Below, piece after piece: positions 42,757 to 52,521 of a DNA stretch of 64,000 nt. A program made the translations under genes and the position numbers. Source of the DNA: Desulfovibrionaceae bacterium. Its GTDB lineage: Bacteria; Desulfobacterota; Desulfovibrionia; Desulfovibrionales; Desulfovibrionaceae. The DNA lies in assembly GCA_022510785.1 (NCBI GenBank), contig JAFLSV010000006.1:1-64000 (forward strand), in the 5' to 3' direction. Every line of letters begins with the position of its first letter. Position 1 is the first letter of the stretch. The notes below the pieces were generated by a model, which did not search any database, was not told where the DNA came from, and saw only the letters and a program-made list of their open reading frames with translations.

Positions 42757-44652
42757 ATGGAAAAAAACAACAAAAAAAGCGTAGTCACCCTCATCATGGC
42801 CGGGCTGGCCCTGGCCATGGCCCTGTATCACCTGATGTATACGCAGTGGATGGTCATCGGCCCCATCCGCCACCAGAACCTGCACTACATGATGGCGCTG
42901 GTTCTGGTCTTTTTGTGGTCGTTCACCCGGGAAAAGAAGACCGGCGGCAAAATTCTGGCCCTGGCGCTCATTGGCCTGTCTCTCTATGCCACGGGCTACA
43001 TGTTTGCCAATTATGAGGCTCTGCAGGAAGAGCGCGGGCCCATGCTGGCCCTGACATCGCAGGATGTTGTGGCGGGCATATTGCTGGTAGGGCTGGGCAT
43101 CGAGGCATCCCGCCGCTCCTTCGGCCTGGTTTTCCCTCTCGTGGCCCTGTGCTTCATCGGGTATGCGGTGTTCGGCAATTCCCTCCCGGGCCCCCTGCAG
43201 GCACCCCGCATCGGACTGGATGAGCTGCTCATCAGCTACGGGCTGGATTTGTCCGGCGGCATATACGGGCAGGTGCTGGGTATCAGTGCCAACTACATAT
43301 TTTTGTTTGTGCTGTTCGGCAGTTTGCTCGGAGCCACCGGGGCGGCCCGTTTTTTTAATCAGGTGGGCATGCTCACGGGCAGCAAGCTGGACGGCGGGCC
43401 GGCCATCACGGCCGTGGTCTCCAGCGCCCTCATGGGTTCGGTGACGGGCAGCGTCATGGCCAATGTGGCGGCCACAGGCGCCTTTACCATCCCGCTCATG
43501 AAAAAGGTGGGCTACAAGCCTTACCAGGCCGGCGCCATTGAGGCGGCCGCGTCGTCGGGCGGGCAGATCATGCCGCCGGTCATGGGCGCGACAGCCTTTG
43601 TCATGGCCGAACTGGCCGAAGTGCCCTACGTCACGGTCATGGCGGCGGCGCTTATCCCCTCGCTGCTCTATTTTCTGTCCGTCGGGCTGTATGCCCAGCT
43701 TCAGGCCAAAAGACTCGGCATCCACATGAGCACGGCCGATATCGGCAGCTTCTCATTCCGGGCCTTTATGAACGACGCCCCGCTGTTCGTGCTGCCGCTT
43801 CTGGCCATCATTGCCCTGCTGGTCAAGGGCTACAGCCCCATGTTCACCATTTTCTGGGCCATGATGCTGCTTCTGGCTCTGAACTGCATTGACATCGCCC
43901 GCTCGCGGAACTGGACGCAGCTGCGCGGCGTGTTGCCCGCCTTTATTGACGGCGCGGTGACCGGGGCCAAAATCGGCGTGACCTGCGCTGTGCTCGGCCC
44001 CATTATGACCACGGTGACCAAGACGCTCCTCGGCATCAAAATTCCGCAGCTCATTGTCCTGTGGTCCGGGGGAAGCATACCCCTGGCCCTGTTCATCACC
44101 ATGTGCGTGTGCCTCATACTGGGCATGGGCGTCCCCACCCTGGCCGCCTATCTTCTGGTGTCCATGGTGGGCATTCCCGTGCTGGTCAACATGGGCGTAC
44201 TGCCCTTTGCGGCGCACATGTTCGTGTTTGTCTTCGCCTGCTTCTCCTGCCTGACGCCGCCCATCGCCATCGCGGCCCTGCCCGCGGCCGGCATTGCGGG
44301 ATCACTCTATATGCGCACGGCGATGGAGGCCTCCATGGTCGGCGCGGTGGGCTTCGCCATTCCGTATCTGGTGGTGGGCCGGCCCGCGCTCATGCTCGGA
44401 CAGGGCCCCCTGCCGGAAACGCTGGCGGTCGCAGTGGTGGGCGCCCTTACCGTCCTTGCATTCTCCATGATGATCACAGGGTACGGACTGCGCGCCCTGA
44501 AAACGCCGGAGCGCATCGGACTTGGCGCGGTGATCGCCCTGTGCGGCGTCTGGATTGGCATGGGCACATTCACCCTTCTTGCGGCAGGCTTGGCTCTCTT
44601 CTGCGGCCTTGTGGCGCTTCAGTTTCACGGACGCGCAACGGCCGCGGCCTGA
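42757..44652 (+). CDS. TRAP transporter permease, fused 4TM/12TM (DctQM type)
   Basis: The 631-residue inner-membrane protein begins with four DctQ-like spans (residues about 8-150) and continues as the large DctM domain. GLDLSGGIYGQVLGISANYIFLFVLFGSLL, GSVTGSVMANVAATGAFTIPLMKK and ASSGGQIMPPVMGATAFVMAEL are hallmarks of the fused TAXI partners. It uses the ion gradient, not ATP. ATG 42757 follows GGGAGGACACC; an upstream in-frame ATG lacks a ribosome site. It probably forms an operon with the TAXI gene and the two redox genes downstream. Confidence 0.92.
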   Translation: MEKNNKKSVVTLIMAGLALAMALYHLMYTQWMVIGPIRHQNLHYMMALVLVFLWSFTREKKTGGKILALALIGLSLYATGYMFANYEALQEERGPMLALTSQDVVAGILLVGLGIEASRRSFGLVFPLVALCFIGYAVFGNSLPGPLQAPRIGLDELLISYGLDLSGGIYGQVLGISANYIFLFVLFGSLLGATGAARFFNQVGMLTGSKLDGGPAITAVVSSALMGSVTGSVMANVAATGAFTIPLMKKVGYKPYQAGAIEAAASSGGQIMPPVMGATAFVMAELAEVPYVTVMAAALIPSLLYFLSVGLYAQLQAKRLGIHMSTADIGSFSFRAFMNDAPLFVLPLLAIIALLVKGYSPMFTIFWAMMLLLALNCIDIARSRNWTQLRGVLPAFIDGAVTGAKIGVTCAVLGPIMTTVTKTLLGIKIPQLIVLWSGGSIPLALFITMCVCLILGMGVPTLAAYLLVSMVGIPVLVNMGVLPFAAHMFVFVFACFSCLTPPIAIAALPAAGIAGSLYMRTAMEASMVGAVGFAIPYLVVGRPALMLGQGPLPETLAVAVVGALTVLAFSMMITGYGLRALKTPERIGLGAVIALCGVWIGMGTFTLLAAGLALFCGLVALQFHGRATAAA

Positions 44653-44684
44653 TTCGCCGGCACATCAACTTTTAAGGATTCATC

Positions 44685-46403
44685 ATGAAAACTTCGACTC
44701 ATCCGCTCGGCACGCTCATTGAAACCGACGTGCTGGTGATCGGCTCCGGCGCTTCCGGATGCGGAGCGGCCATAGGCGCGCGCGATCAGGGCCTTGACGT
44801 CGTGCTCCTGGACAAGGGCAAGCTGGAAAGCTCCGGCTGCATCGGCGGCGGCAACGATCATTACATGGCTGTTCTGGAAGAAAAGGATACACCATTCGAC
44901 AGCATGGACGATCTCGTCAAATTTTACTCCAAGCCTGTCAACGGCTGGACTCCGGCCATGCTGGGCAACGGCTGGTTCCAGCACATGAAGCCCATGCTCA
45001 AGCTGTTGGAAGCGGGCGGCGTGGACTTCGGAAAACTGCCCGACGGGCGCTATCACCGCACCCAGGGTTTCGGTCAGCCCGGAACCTGGTGGTGCCATAT
45101 CACCAACGGCATGCTCATCAAGCGGGTCATGGCCCGCATCGTGCGCGAAAAGGGCGTGAACGTGCTGGATCGCGTCATGGCCATGAAAATTCTGACAGAC
45201 GGCGGCCGCGCCTGCGGCGCGCTGGGCTGGAACGTGGCCACGGGCGAGTACCTCATGGTGCGCGCCAGGACCGTGGTGTCCGCCCAGGGGCGATCAGCCA
45301 CGCGCGGCTTCAACAATTCCACCCACAACCCCTACAACGTGTGGATGTACCCCTACAACACCGGGGCGGGCGTGGTGCTGGGCTTTGACGCCGGAGCGGC
45401 CGTCACTGAGCTGGACACTTACCAGCGCGCCACCCTGCTGCCCAAGGGCTATGGCTGCCCGGGCATGAACGGCGTCAACAGTTCCGGCGCCCATGAAATC
45501 AACGCCCTGGGCGAGCGCTTTATGGGCAAGTATGACCCCATGTGGGAAAACGGCGTGCGCAACAACCAGATTCAGGGCACCTTTCAGGAACAGATGGAAG
45601 GCTCCGGCCCGCCGTTTTACATGGACATGCGCCATGTGGACGAAGAGGTGGTGCGCGAGCTTCAGTATGTCCTCATGCCCGGCGACAAGGCCACCTTTGG
45701 CGACTGGGCGGCCTGCACTGAAACGGATTTTCAGCACAAGCTGCTGGAAGTGGAAATCGGCGAGCTCATTTTCGGCGGCACCATAGCCGTGGGCGACACC
45801 TTTGAAAGCTCGGTGCCCAACCTGTTCTGCGGCAGCATCTTCCTGTACTGTTCCGGCGCCATGTGCGGCGGCTACGAGGCAGGCCGTCAGGCGGCGCTGA
45901 AAGCCTCGGGCATGAAGGGAATGGGAAAGCTGGACGAGGACACGGCGGCCGCCGTCAAAAACACGGTGTTCGCCCCCCTGCACGCGGACGCGGACGACGG
46001 GCTTTCGTACCAGGAACTGGAAGAAGCCGCCCGCAACGTCATGATGTATTACATGGGCTTCCGGCGTTCGGTCGCGGGTATGGAGCGGGCGCTGGAAAAA
46101 ATCCGCTTCCTGGCCGGTCAGAGCGGACGCCTGCGGGCCGGCACCCTGCGCGAGCTCATGCGCTGCCATGAATCGCGCGAAGTTCTGACCGTGTGCGAAC
46201 TGGCCATTCAGGCCACCCTGGAACGCAAGGAAAGCGGCCGCTGCGTGTACCGCGTAACGGACTACCCCGGCCTCAATCCCGACATGGCCAAGCCCCTGCT
46301 TCTCATCCGCAACGATGAGGGCGAAGATCAGGGCCGCAAAGCTCTCGGCGTCCGGTTCCAGTGGGGCAAGGCTCCGCTTCTGCAAGCGCAACCAAATTCA
46401 TGA
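44685..46403 (+). CDS. FAD-dependent flavoprotein, AprA/FrdA-like
   Basis: The 572-residue protein starts with an FAD fold (VLVIGSGASGCGAAIGARDQGLDVVLLDKG) and has the succinate dehydrogenase/fumarate reductase/AprA flavoprotein layout: GGGNDHYMAV near the FAD, SAQGRSATRG, and a GYEAGRQAAL C-terminal FAD contact. A helical C domain follows (about 430-560). It has no signal peptide, so it acts in the cytoplasm. It follows the TRAP permease by 32 bases, and its partner follows by 12. I infer reduction or oxidation of the imported compound. The exact substrate is unknown. Confidence 0.85.
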   Translation: MKTSTHPLGTLIETDVLVIGSGASGCGAAIGARDQGLDVVLLDKGKLESSGCIGGGNDHYMAVLEEKDTPFDSMDDLVKFYSKPVNGWTPAMLGNGWFQHMKPMLKLLEAGGVDFGKLPDGRYHRTQGFGQPGTWWCHITNGMLIKRVMARIVREKGVNVLDRVMAMKILTDGGRACGALGWNVATGEYLMVRARTVVSAQGRSATRGFNNSTHNPYNVWMYPYNTGAGVVLGFDAGAAVTELDTYQRATLLPKGYGCPGMNGVNSSGAHEINALGERFMGKYDPMWENGVRNNQIQGTFQEQMEGSGPPFYMDMRHVDEEVVRELQYVLMPGDKATFGDWAACTETDFQHKLLEVEIGELIFGGTIAVGDTFESSVPNLFCGSIFLYCSGAMCGGYEAGRQAALKASGMKGMGKLDEDTAAAVKNTVFAPLHADADDGLSYQELEEAARNVMMYYMGFRRSVAGMERALEKIRFLAGQSGRLRAGTLRELMRCHESREVLTVCELAIQATLERKESGRCVYRVTDYPGLNPDMAKPLLLIRNDEGEDQGRKALGVRFQWGKAPLLQAQPNS

Positions 46404-46415
46404 GGAACGTGCATC

Positions 46416-48116
46416 ATGCCGCCTAAATACAGTCGAGAAATAACGAGGCCCATCGTCTTTGGCGACAGCCTCAAGGAACAGTTCCGCACCTCTCCCTGCG
46501 AGCATGCCTGCCCCGCCGGGAACTCCATCCAGAAAATGCAGGCTCTGGCCGAGCAAGGGGACTTTACAACGGCCCTGCGCTACCTGCGGGCCAAAAATCC
46601 CTTTCCCGGCATTACGGGGCGCGTGTGCCCGCATTTCTGCATGGACAGCTGCAACCGCGCCCACAAGGACGGCTGCGTCAACACCCGCGCTCTGGAGCGC
46701 GCCTCGGCCGACTTTGCCGAACGCGGGGCCGCGCTTTTCAAGCGCCGCCCGCCCACGGGCAAACGGGTGTCCGTGGTCGGCGGCGGCCCCGCCGGGCTGA
46801 CTTCCGCCTATTTTCTGGCCCTTCTGGGCCACTCGGTGACCATCTATGAAGCCCAGCCCATGCTGGGCGGCGTGCCCCGCTACGGCGTGCCCCAGTTCCG
46901 GCTGCCCCGCTATGTGGTGGATCGCGAAGTGGGCCTTGTGCTGGAATACGGCGTGCGGGCCCACGTCAACACCCGCGTCGGCGTGGACATCAGCATGGAT
47001 GAAATAGCCGCCCGCGCCGACGCGGTCATTCTGGCCACAGGCGTGCCGCAGGAAAACAGCCTTTCCATCCCCGGCGCGGAAAAAGCCGTCAAGGCCGTGG
47101 AATTTCTGCGCGCGGCGGCCCTGGGCCAGTATGCCGGAACCATGGGCAACACCGTGGCTGTCATGGGCGGCGGCGGCGTGGCCTTTGACTGCGCCTTTAC
47201 CGCCCGCCGTCTTGGCGCGGAAAACGTGCATGTCATCTGTCTGGAAAAGGCCGGCGAAATGCGCGCCCCGGCCGAAGATCTGGAACTTGCGGCCAGAGAG
47301 GGCGTACACATCCACAACGCCTGCACCATGTCCGCCATTCGGGTCAGCGACGGCGTGGTGACCGGAGCGGATTTTTACGAAGTCAAGGAATGCCGCTTTG
47401 ACGAGACGGGCCGGCTCACGCTGGATCCCGTGCCGGACGGCGGGCACACGATCCGCTGCGACACGGTCATCTTCGCGGTGGGCATGAAGACAGATCTCAG
47501 CTTCCTCGGCGGCAACGCGGGCGGCCTGGAACTGACCCCGCGCGGCTGGATCAAGGTGGACACCAGGCAGAGCACTTCCCGCGCGGGCTTTTTCGCCGCC
47601 GGGGACGTCTCCGCAGGGCCCGCGTCCATTGCGCGGGCCGTGGGCGACGGCCGCCGGGCCGCCTTTGCCGCGCACGCCTTCCTGACCGGGGAGGACGCAC
47701 GGGTGTATGCCCTGAACGACGAGGGCCTGATCGAGGCCCGCGACGATCTGGCTGGAAGCGCCGCGCCCTATGTTGTCCAGTTTGAAGACATCTACGGCGT
47801 CACGCAGTATGAGAGCCACGCCCCCGAACAGGAAGCGGAAAACAGTTGCGCCAAGCCCTTTGCCGAGCTTCATGCCGGCCTTGGCGCCGAACAGGCGCAG
47901 GAGGAAGCGGCGCGCTGCTTCCACTGCGGGCACTGCAAGGCCTGCGGCACCTGCGTGGACGACTGCCCAGGCTATGTTCTGGAGCTGCGCCCGTATGGCG
48001 AGGCCGAACGGCCGGAGATGATCCATGGCGATGAATGCTGGCATTGCGCCAACTGCCGCACCAGCTGCCCCTGCGGGGCCATCGGCTTCAGCTTCCCGCT
48101 CAGGATGCAGGTATAG
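46416..48116 (+). CDS. GltD-type flavin/iron-sulfur oxidoreductase with C-terminal ferredoxin domain
   Basis: The 566-residue protein has three parts. Residues about 25-105 form the GltD/DPYD-type helical [4Fe-4S] domain (CEHACPAGN, CPHFCMDSC). Residues about 110-430 hold two Rossmann folds (VSVVGGGPAGLTSAYFLALLGHSVTIYE; VAVMGGGGVAFDCA) with the FAD contact FFAAGDVSAGPASIARAVGDG. The tail has eight or more Cys of ferredoxin type (CFHCGHCKACGTCVDDCP; CWHCANCRTSCPCGAIGF), likely two clusters. It can link NAD(P)H to an iron-sulfur chain. It is probably the electron donor of the preceding flavoprotein. Confidence 0.88.
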   Translation: MPPKYSREITRPIVFGDSLKEQFRTSPCEHACPAGNSIQKMQALAEQGDFTTALRYLRAKNPFPGITGRVCPHFCMDSCNRAHKDGCVNTRALERASADFAERGAALFKRRPPTGKRVSVVGGGPAGLTSAYFLALLGHSVTIYEAQPMLGGVPRYGVPQFRLPRYVVDREVGLVLEYGVRAHVNTRVGVDISMDEIAARADAVILATGVPQENSLSIPGAEKAVKAVEFLRAAALGQYAGTMGNTVAVMGGGGVAFDCAFTARRLGAENVHVICLEKAGEMRAPAEDLELAAREGVHIHNACTMSAIRVSDGVVTGADFYEVKECRFDETGRLTLDPVPDGGHTIRCDTVIFAVGMKTDLSFLGGNAGGLELTPRGWIKVDTRQSTSRAGFFAAGDVSAGPASIARAVGDGRRAAFAAHAFLTGEDARVYALNDEGLIEARDDLAGSAAPYVVQFEDIYGVTQYESHAPEQEAENSCAKPFAELHAGLGAEQAQEEAARCFHCGHCKACGTCVDDCPGYVLELRPYGEAERPEMIHGDECWHCANCRTSCPCGAIGFSFPLRMQV

Positions 48117-48126
48117 ACCCAACACC

Positions 48127-48156
48127 GGCGGGAAATGTTTGTTTCCCGCCATTTTT
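48127..48156 (+). terminator. Rho-independent terminator after the flavoprotein operon
   Basis: GGCGGGAAA (48127-48135) pairs with TTTCCCGCC (48142-48150), loop TGTTTG, followed by ATTTTT. It is the clearest terminator in the window and separates the redox genes from the MFS gene 17 bases downstream. Confidence 0.85.
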
Positions 48157-48172
48157 ATGCTCACGAGTTGTT

Positions 48173-49408
48173 ATGGATATGCTCCGCAAGCAGGCGCCGC
48201 TCATTCTTGGCCTTGTGTGCGCCATGTATGTGCTCAGTTTTTTTCACCGCGTATGCCCGGCCATCATCGCCCTGGATCTCAGCCGCGATCTCGGCGTAAG
48301 TCCTGACGCCGTGGCCCTGTTCAGCAGCGCCACCTTTTTCTCTTACGGGCTTATGCAGCTGCCTTCCGGCCTGCTGGCCGACGCCCTGGGCGGACGCAAG
48401 GCCCTGGTTCTGCTGTCTCTGCTGGCCGGTACGGGAGCGGCGGCCTTCGCCCTGGCTCCTTCGGCCACATGGATGACCGGCGCGCGCTTCGCCATGGGCG
48501 TGGGTCTGGCCGTCACCGTGCCGGGCATGGTGCTGCTGGCGGCGTGGTTTCCTTCCCGCAGCTTTGGGCGGGCCTCGTCCACCATGCTGGGCTGCGGCGG
48601 TCTGGGCAGCCTGCTGGCCGCGCCGCCTCTGGCCTTTTTAAGCGCGCGCTTTGGCTGGCGCGTGCCCATACTGGGCGCGGCGGGACTGACCCTGGCCCTG
48701 GCCGTGATCCTCTGGTTTTGTGTGCGCGACAGCCCAGAGCCGCAGGCGCAGCGCCCCAAACCCTCCGCCCGGGCGCTTTGGCAGGGCATCAGGCAGGTGC
48801 TGCGCTCCAAAGCCTTCTGGCCGCCGGCCCTGTGGAGCATGGGAGCCATGGGGGCTTACTTCGCCATGGTTTCACTGTGGTTCGGGCCCTACCTCATGCA
48901 GGCCTGCGGCCTGAGCCAGGAGGCGGCGTCCGCCGTGCTGAGCGCCGGGGCCGTGGTATCCCTGCTGATCCAGCCCACTGTGGGCTGGCTTTCCGATGTG
49001 GTGCTGAAAAGCCGCAAAAAGCCCATGTGGGCGGGCTCCGTCATCGGGGTGGCCGTGGCCCTGCTTATGGCCCTCTGTCCTGTATCCGCATTCTGGCAGG
49101 CGGGCGCCCTGATGGTGAGCTTCATACTCGGATCGTCCGCGGCGTCGCCCATGTCATACGCCATCCTCAAGGAGAACTTTCCCCAGCGTCTGGTGGGCAC
49201 GGCCGCGGGCTGCATGAATATGCTGCCGCCCCTGTGGAGTATTGCGCTGCAAAGCGCATACGGCCTGGTTCAAAAGAATGTCTTCCTGTCCACGGGCGAC
49301 TACGGCGCGGCATACGGCGCGGCATGCTGGGTGCTGGTGGTCAACTTCGCCGCCATCCTGATCCTGTGCTTCTTCATCCGGGAAAGCTTCGGCCGGGAAC
49401 AGGACTAA
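48173..49408 (+). CDS. MFS transporter
   Basis: The 411-residue protein has 12 predicted spans. MFS loop motifs are present: GLLADALGGRKALVLLS after span 2 and DVVLKSRKKPMW in the second half. FFHRVCPAIIALDLSRDLG in the first span is a signature shared with nitrate/oxalate and related anion:proton subfamilies, so an anion is a reasonable substrate. It follows the oxidoreductase operon but behind a terminator, so it may be only partly co-expressed. Direction of transport is unknown. Confidence 0.88.
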   Translation: MDMLRKQAPLILGLVCAMYVLSFFHRVCPAIIALDLSRDLGVSPDAVALFSSATFFSYGLMQLPSGLLADALGGRKALVLLSLLAGTGAAAFALAPSATWMTGARFAMGVGLAVTVPGMVLLAAWFPSRSFGRASSTMLGCGGLGSLLAAPPLAFLSARFGWRVPILGAAGLTLALAVILWFCVRDSPEPQAQRPKPSARALWQGIRQVLRSKAFWPPALWSMGAMGAYFAMVSLWFGPYLMQACGLSQEAASAVLSAGAVVSLLIQPTVGWLSDVVLKSRKKPMWAGSVIGVAVALLMALCPVSAFWQAGALMVSFILGSSAASPMSYAILKENFPQRLVGTAAGCMNMLPPLWSIALQSAYGLVQKNVFLSTGDYGAAYGAACWVLVVNFAAILILCFFIRESFGREQD

Positions 49409-49644
49409 AAACCTTTCGCAGGGTTCTCGATGTGTCCGCCCCAGGCAGAATGCGCGGCATCCGGCCCCCGGGGCAGAACACGGAAGGCCCGGCAGCGGGG
49501 CACAGCGCACCAGCCGGCGGCTTGCCTCCGGAAAAAGGCAGAAGGCCTGTCCGCGCCGGCCGGTTTGGCATGCCTGTTTACTCCGTCGGCATTCTCCCGT
49601 ATGACACAGGGGTCTGTCCCGATTTTCCGCGCAAGGAGCCGCCC

Positions 49645-50730
49645 GTGTCCGAACTTCTTGAAACGCCTCTGACTGCCTGGCACCGCGCCCACGGCGCGAA
49701 AATGGCCCCCTTTGCCGGCTGGAACATGCCTATCCAGTACGAGGGCATCCTGGCCGAACATGGTCACACCCGCAGCGCCGCCTCGGTGTTCGATATCTGC
49801 CACATGGGGCAGTTTGTGGCGCGCGGGGAAGGGGCGGCGCGGCTGCTGGCCCTGGCCGTCACCCACAACCTTGATACCCTCAAACCCGGCAAATGCCGCT
49901 ATGGCTTTTTGCTTGAGTCCCAGGGCGGCGTGCTTGACGACCTCATCGTGTACCGCATGGGAGGGGATCATTTTTTTCTGGTGGTCAACGCCGCCTGCGC
50001 GGAGGGCGACTTCGCCGCGCTGTCCGAACGTATGCCGGGCCTTGTGGAAAACATCTCGGCCCGATCGGGCAAAATTGACCTCCAGGGACCGGCCTCGGTG
50101 GGCGTTCTGGAGAAGCTGCTGGGCGAAGACTTTCACGATCTCGGCTACTTTTCCTTCCGCGAAAGCGCGTTTCACGGCCAGCCCCTGCTGGTGAGCCGCA
50201 CCGGCTATACCGGTGAACTGGGCTATGAGCTCTACCCCTCCCGCGAGATGACCCTTGCGCTTTGGGAAGCCCTGCTTGGCGATGAGCGCGTCAGGCCCGC
50301 CGGCCTGGGAGCGCGCGACACGCTGCGCCTGGAAGCGGGCCTGGCCCTGTACGGGCATGAGCTGGATGCGGAGCACACTCCCGCCGAGTCCGGCCTGGGT
50401 TCCCTGCTCACCAGCACGGCGCCGTATGCGGGGCACGAGCACGCCGCGGACATCCGCCGCCAGGTGCTGGTGCCGCTGGCGCTGGACGGCCGCCGCGCGG
50501 CCCGCAGCGGCGACACCGTGACCCTGCCCGGTGAAACCAAGAGCGTGGGCCGCGTCACCAGCGGTTCCTTCGCGCCCTCTCTGGGCTATGCCGTGGCCCT
50601 GGCCTTCGTGGACAAGGCCCATGCCGGCCGCGAGTCTTTCTCCCTGATGGCCGGCAAGTCCGTCCTTACCGCCCGGCGCGCCAGACTGCCCTTTTATGCC
50701 GGGGGCACGGCCCGCGCCAAACTGCGCTAA
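49645..50730 (+). CDS. gcvT: Glycine cleavage system T protein (aminomethyltransferase)
   Basis: The 361-residue protein transfers the aminomethyl carbon to tetrahydrofolate. Signatures: PLTAWHRAHGAKMAPFAGWNMPIQY, SVFDICHMGQF, the catalytic Asp in LDDLIVYR, SRTGYTGELGYELY and LGARDTLRLEAG. GTG 49645 follows AAGGAG. First of gcvT-gcvH-gcvPA-gcvPB-lplA, all on one strand. The 236 bases upstream hold no gene and no glycine riboswitch that I can fold. Confidence 0.93.
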   Translation: MSELLETPLTAWHRAHGAKMAPFAGWNMPIQYEGILAEHGHTRSAASVFDICHMGQFVARGEGAARLLALAVTHNLDTLKPGKCRYGFLLESQGGVLDDLIVYRMGGDHFFLVVNAACAEGDFAALSERMPGLVENISARSGKIDLQGPASVGVLEKLLGEDFHDLGYFSFRESAFHGQPLLVSRTGYTGELGYELYPSREMTLALWEALLGDERVRPAGLGARDTLRLEAGLALYGHELDAEHTPAESGLGSLLTSTAPYAGHEHAADIRRQVLVPLALDGRRAARSGDTVTLPGETKSVGRVTSGSFAPSLGYAVALAFVDKAHAGRESFSLMAGKSVLTARRARLPFYAGGTARAKLR

Positions 50731-50769
50731 AGCGTCCCGTTCACCCCAACCCGCATGATGGAGCCCCCC

Positions 50770-51144
50770 ATGAATATTCCCGCCACTGTGTCCTATACCG
50801 ATACCCATGAATGGGTGCGCCTGGATGGCAATGACGCTGTCATCGGCATCACCGACTACGCCCAGCACAGCCTGGGCGATATCACCTATGTGGAGCTGCC
50901 CGCCGTGGGTGACACCCTGACCCAGGGCGCGGAAATGGGTACGGTGGAATCCGTCAAGGCCGCCAGCGACCTGTTTTCGCCGGTTTCCGGCACGGTGACG
51001 GCCATTAATGAAAAACTGGCCGATCACCCCGAGCTCGTCAACCAGGCTCCCTATGAAGACGGCTGGATGCTGCGGGTCGCCTTGTCCGGCCGGCCCTCGG
51101 GCCTGCTGGACGCCGCCGGCTACGAAAAGCTCTGCCAGGAGTAA
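50770..51144 (+). CDS. gcvH: Glycine cleavage system H protein
   Basis: The 124-residue lipoyl carrier shuttles the aminomethyl group between P, T and L proteins. The lipoylated Lys is in VESVKAASD (about residue 62). YTDTHEWVR and [12 protein letters not shown] are typical. I chose ATG 50770 over 50755 because GGAG lies six bases before it. It depends on a lipoate ligase such as the one encoded three genes downstream. Confidence 0.95.
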   Translation: MNIPATVSYTDTHEWVRLDGNDAVIGITDYAQHSLGDITYVELPAVGDTLTQGAEMGTVESVKAASDLFSPVSGTVTAINEKLADHPELVNQAPYEDGWMLRVALSGRPSGLLDAAGYEKLCQE

Positions 51145-51147
51145 GCC

Positions 51148-52521
51148 ATGCCCTACATCCCTCACACCGAGGAAGAAACCCGGGCCATGCTGGACTGTGT
51201 GGGCGTGCGCACCCTTGACGATTTGTTCGCCGACATCGCGCCCTCCATGCGGCCGCAGCATTTCGACGTGCCGAAAGGCCAGAGCGAAATGGAGGTGTGC
51301 GCCCGCCTGGAGGCCCTGGCCGCCCGCAACCATACCAATGTGGTCAGCTTTCTGGGCGCGGGCTTCTACGACCATCATATCCCCCGGGCGGTGGACGCCC
51401 TCACGGGGCGGGGCGAGTTTTTCACCGCTTACACGCCGTATCAGCCGGAAGTGTCACAGGGCACGCTCCAGGCCATTTTCGAGTTCCAGACGGCTATCTG
51501 CCGGCTGCTGGACATGGAGTGCGCCAATGCTTCGGTATACGACGGCGGCTCAGCCCTGTTCGAAGCTGGCATGATGGCCATCCGCGTGACAAAACGCCGC
51601 AGGCTGGTGGTGGACGAGGCGGTCAACCCCATCTGGCGCACCATGCTGGCCTCGTACACACGCAATCTCCAGCTGGAACTGGTCACCGTGCCGCACCGGA
51701 ACGGCGTCAGCGACCAGGCGGCCCTGAAGGCGGCCCTGGGCTCCGGGGCCGGCGGAGAGTGCGCGGCCGTCATAGTTCAAAACCCAAACTTTTTCGGCGT
51801 GATTGACGACTACACGGATCTCTTTGCCCACGCCCGCGGTCAGGGCGCGCTGGGCATTATTTCCGTGTATCCGGTCATGCAGTCGGTGCTCAAAACGCCG
51901 GGCGACATGGGGGCGGATATCGCCGTGGCCGACGGCCAGGCCCTGGGCATGCCGCTCAGCTTCGGCGGCCCCTACCTGGGCCTGATGACCTGTACAAAGG
52001 CCCTGATCCGCCAGATGCCCGGCCGCATTGTGGGCCGCACCAGCGATGTGGACGGCAGGCCCGGCTATGTGCTGACCCTGCAGGCCCGGGAGCAGCACAT
52101 CCGGCGGGCCAAGGCCACCTCCAACATCTGTTCCAATCAGGCCCTGTGCGCCTTGCGCAGCCTTGTCCACCTGTCGCTGCTGGGGCCGGAGGGCCTCACC
52201 CGCAGCGCCGAACTGGGCATGAACAGCGCCCGCTACGCTGCGGAACGCCTCTGCGCCCTGCCCGGCGTGAGTACACTGAACGATGCGCCCTTTGGCAATG
52301 AAGTGGCGCTGAAGCTGCCTGTGGACGCCTACGGGCTGGCGGATGCGCTCACCCGACAGGGCTACGTGCCCGGCTTTCCCGTGGGGCGCTACTACAGCGG
52401 CATGGACAATGTGCTGCTGGTGGCCTGCACCGAAAAACACAGCCGCGAGCACATCGGCATGCTGGCCGAACTGATGGGCGCCGCCCTGCGCGCCCAGACC
52501 ACCAAGGGAGGACTTTTGTGA
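51148..52521 (+). CDS. gcvPA: Glycine dehydrogenase (decarboxylating) subunit 1
   Basis: The 457-residue N-terminal half of P protein in the two-gene form. Features are YIPHTEEETRAML, FLGAGFYDHHIPRAVD, FFTAYTPYQPEVSQGTLQAIFEFQT and ATSNICSNQALCAL. It forms the heterotetramer with the next product; it has no PLP lysine itself. Four bases separate it from gcvH, and it overlaps gcvPB by four. Confidence 0.95.
   Translation: MPYIPHTEEETRAMLDCVGVRTLDDLFADIAPSMRPQHFDVPKGQSEMEVCARLEALAARNHTNVVSFLGAGFYDHHIPRAVDALTGRGEFFTAYTPYQPEVSQGTLQAIFEFQTAICRLLDMECANASVYDGGSALFEAGMMAIRVTKRRRLVVDEAVNPIWRTMLASYTRNLQLELVTVPHRNGVSDQAALKAALGSGAGGECAAVIVQNPNFFGVIDDYTDLFAHARGQGALGIISVYPVMQSVLKTPGDMGADIAVADGQALGMPLSFGGPYLGLMTCTKALIRQMPGRIVGRTSDVDGRPGYVLTLQAREQHIRRAKATSNICSNQALCALRSLVHLSLLGPEGLTRSAELGMNSARYAAERLCALPGVSTLNDAPFGNEVALKLPVDAYGLADALTRQGYVPGFPVGRYYSGMDNVLLVACTEKHSREHIGMLAELMGAALRAQTTKGGLL

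Noticed and set aside
46398..48164. 588-residue minus-strand frame
   Set aside because: Antisense to the GltD/ferredoxin oxidoreductase, whose Cys and nucleotide motifs are clear.
49409..49644. Glycine riboswitch upstream of gcvT
   Set aside because: A short stretch (CGGAAAAAGGCAGAAGG) faintly recalls one aptamer strand, but I could not complete the three-way junction or find the second conserved strand.
49405..51378. 657-residue minus-strand frame across gcvT, gcvH and part of gcvPA
   Set aside because: Covers three real genes and has no family features.
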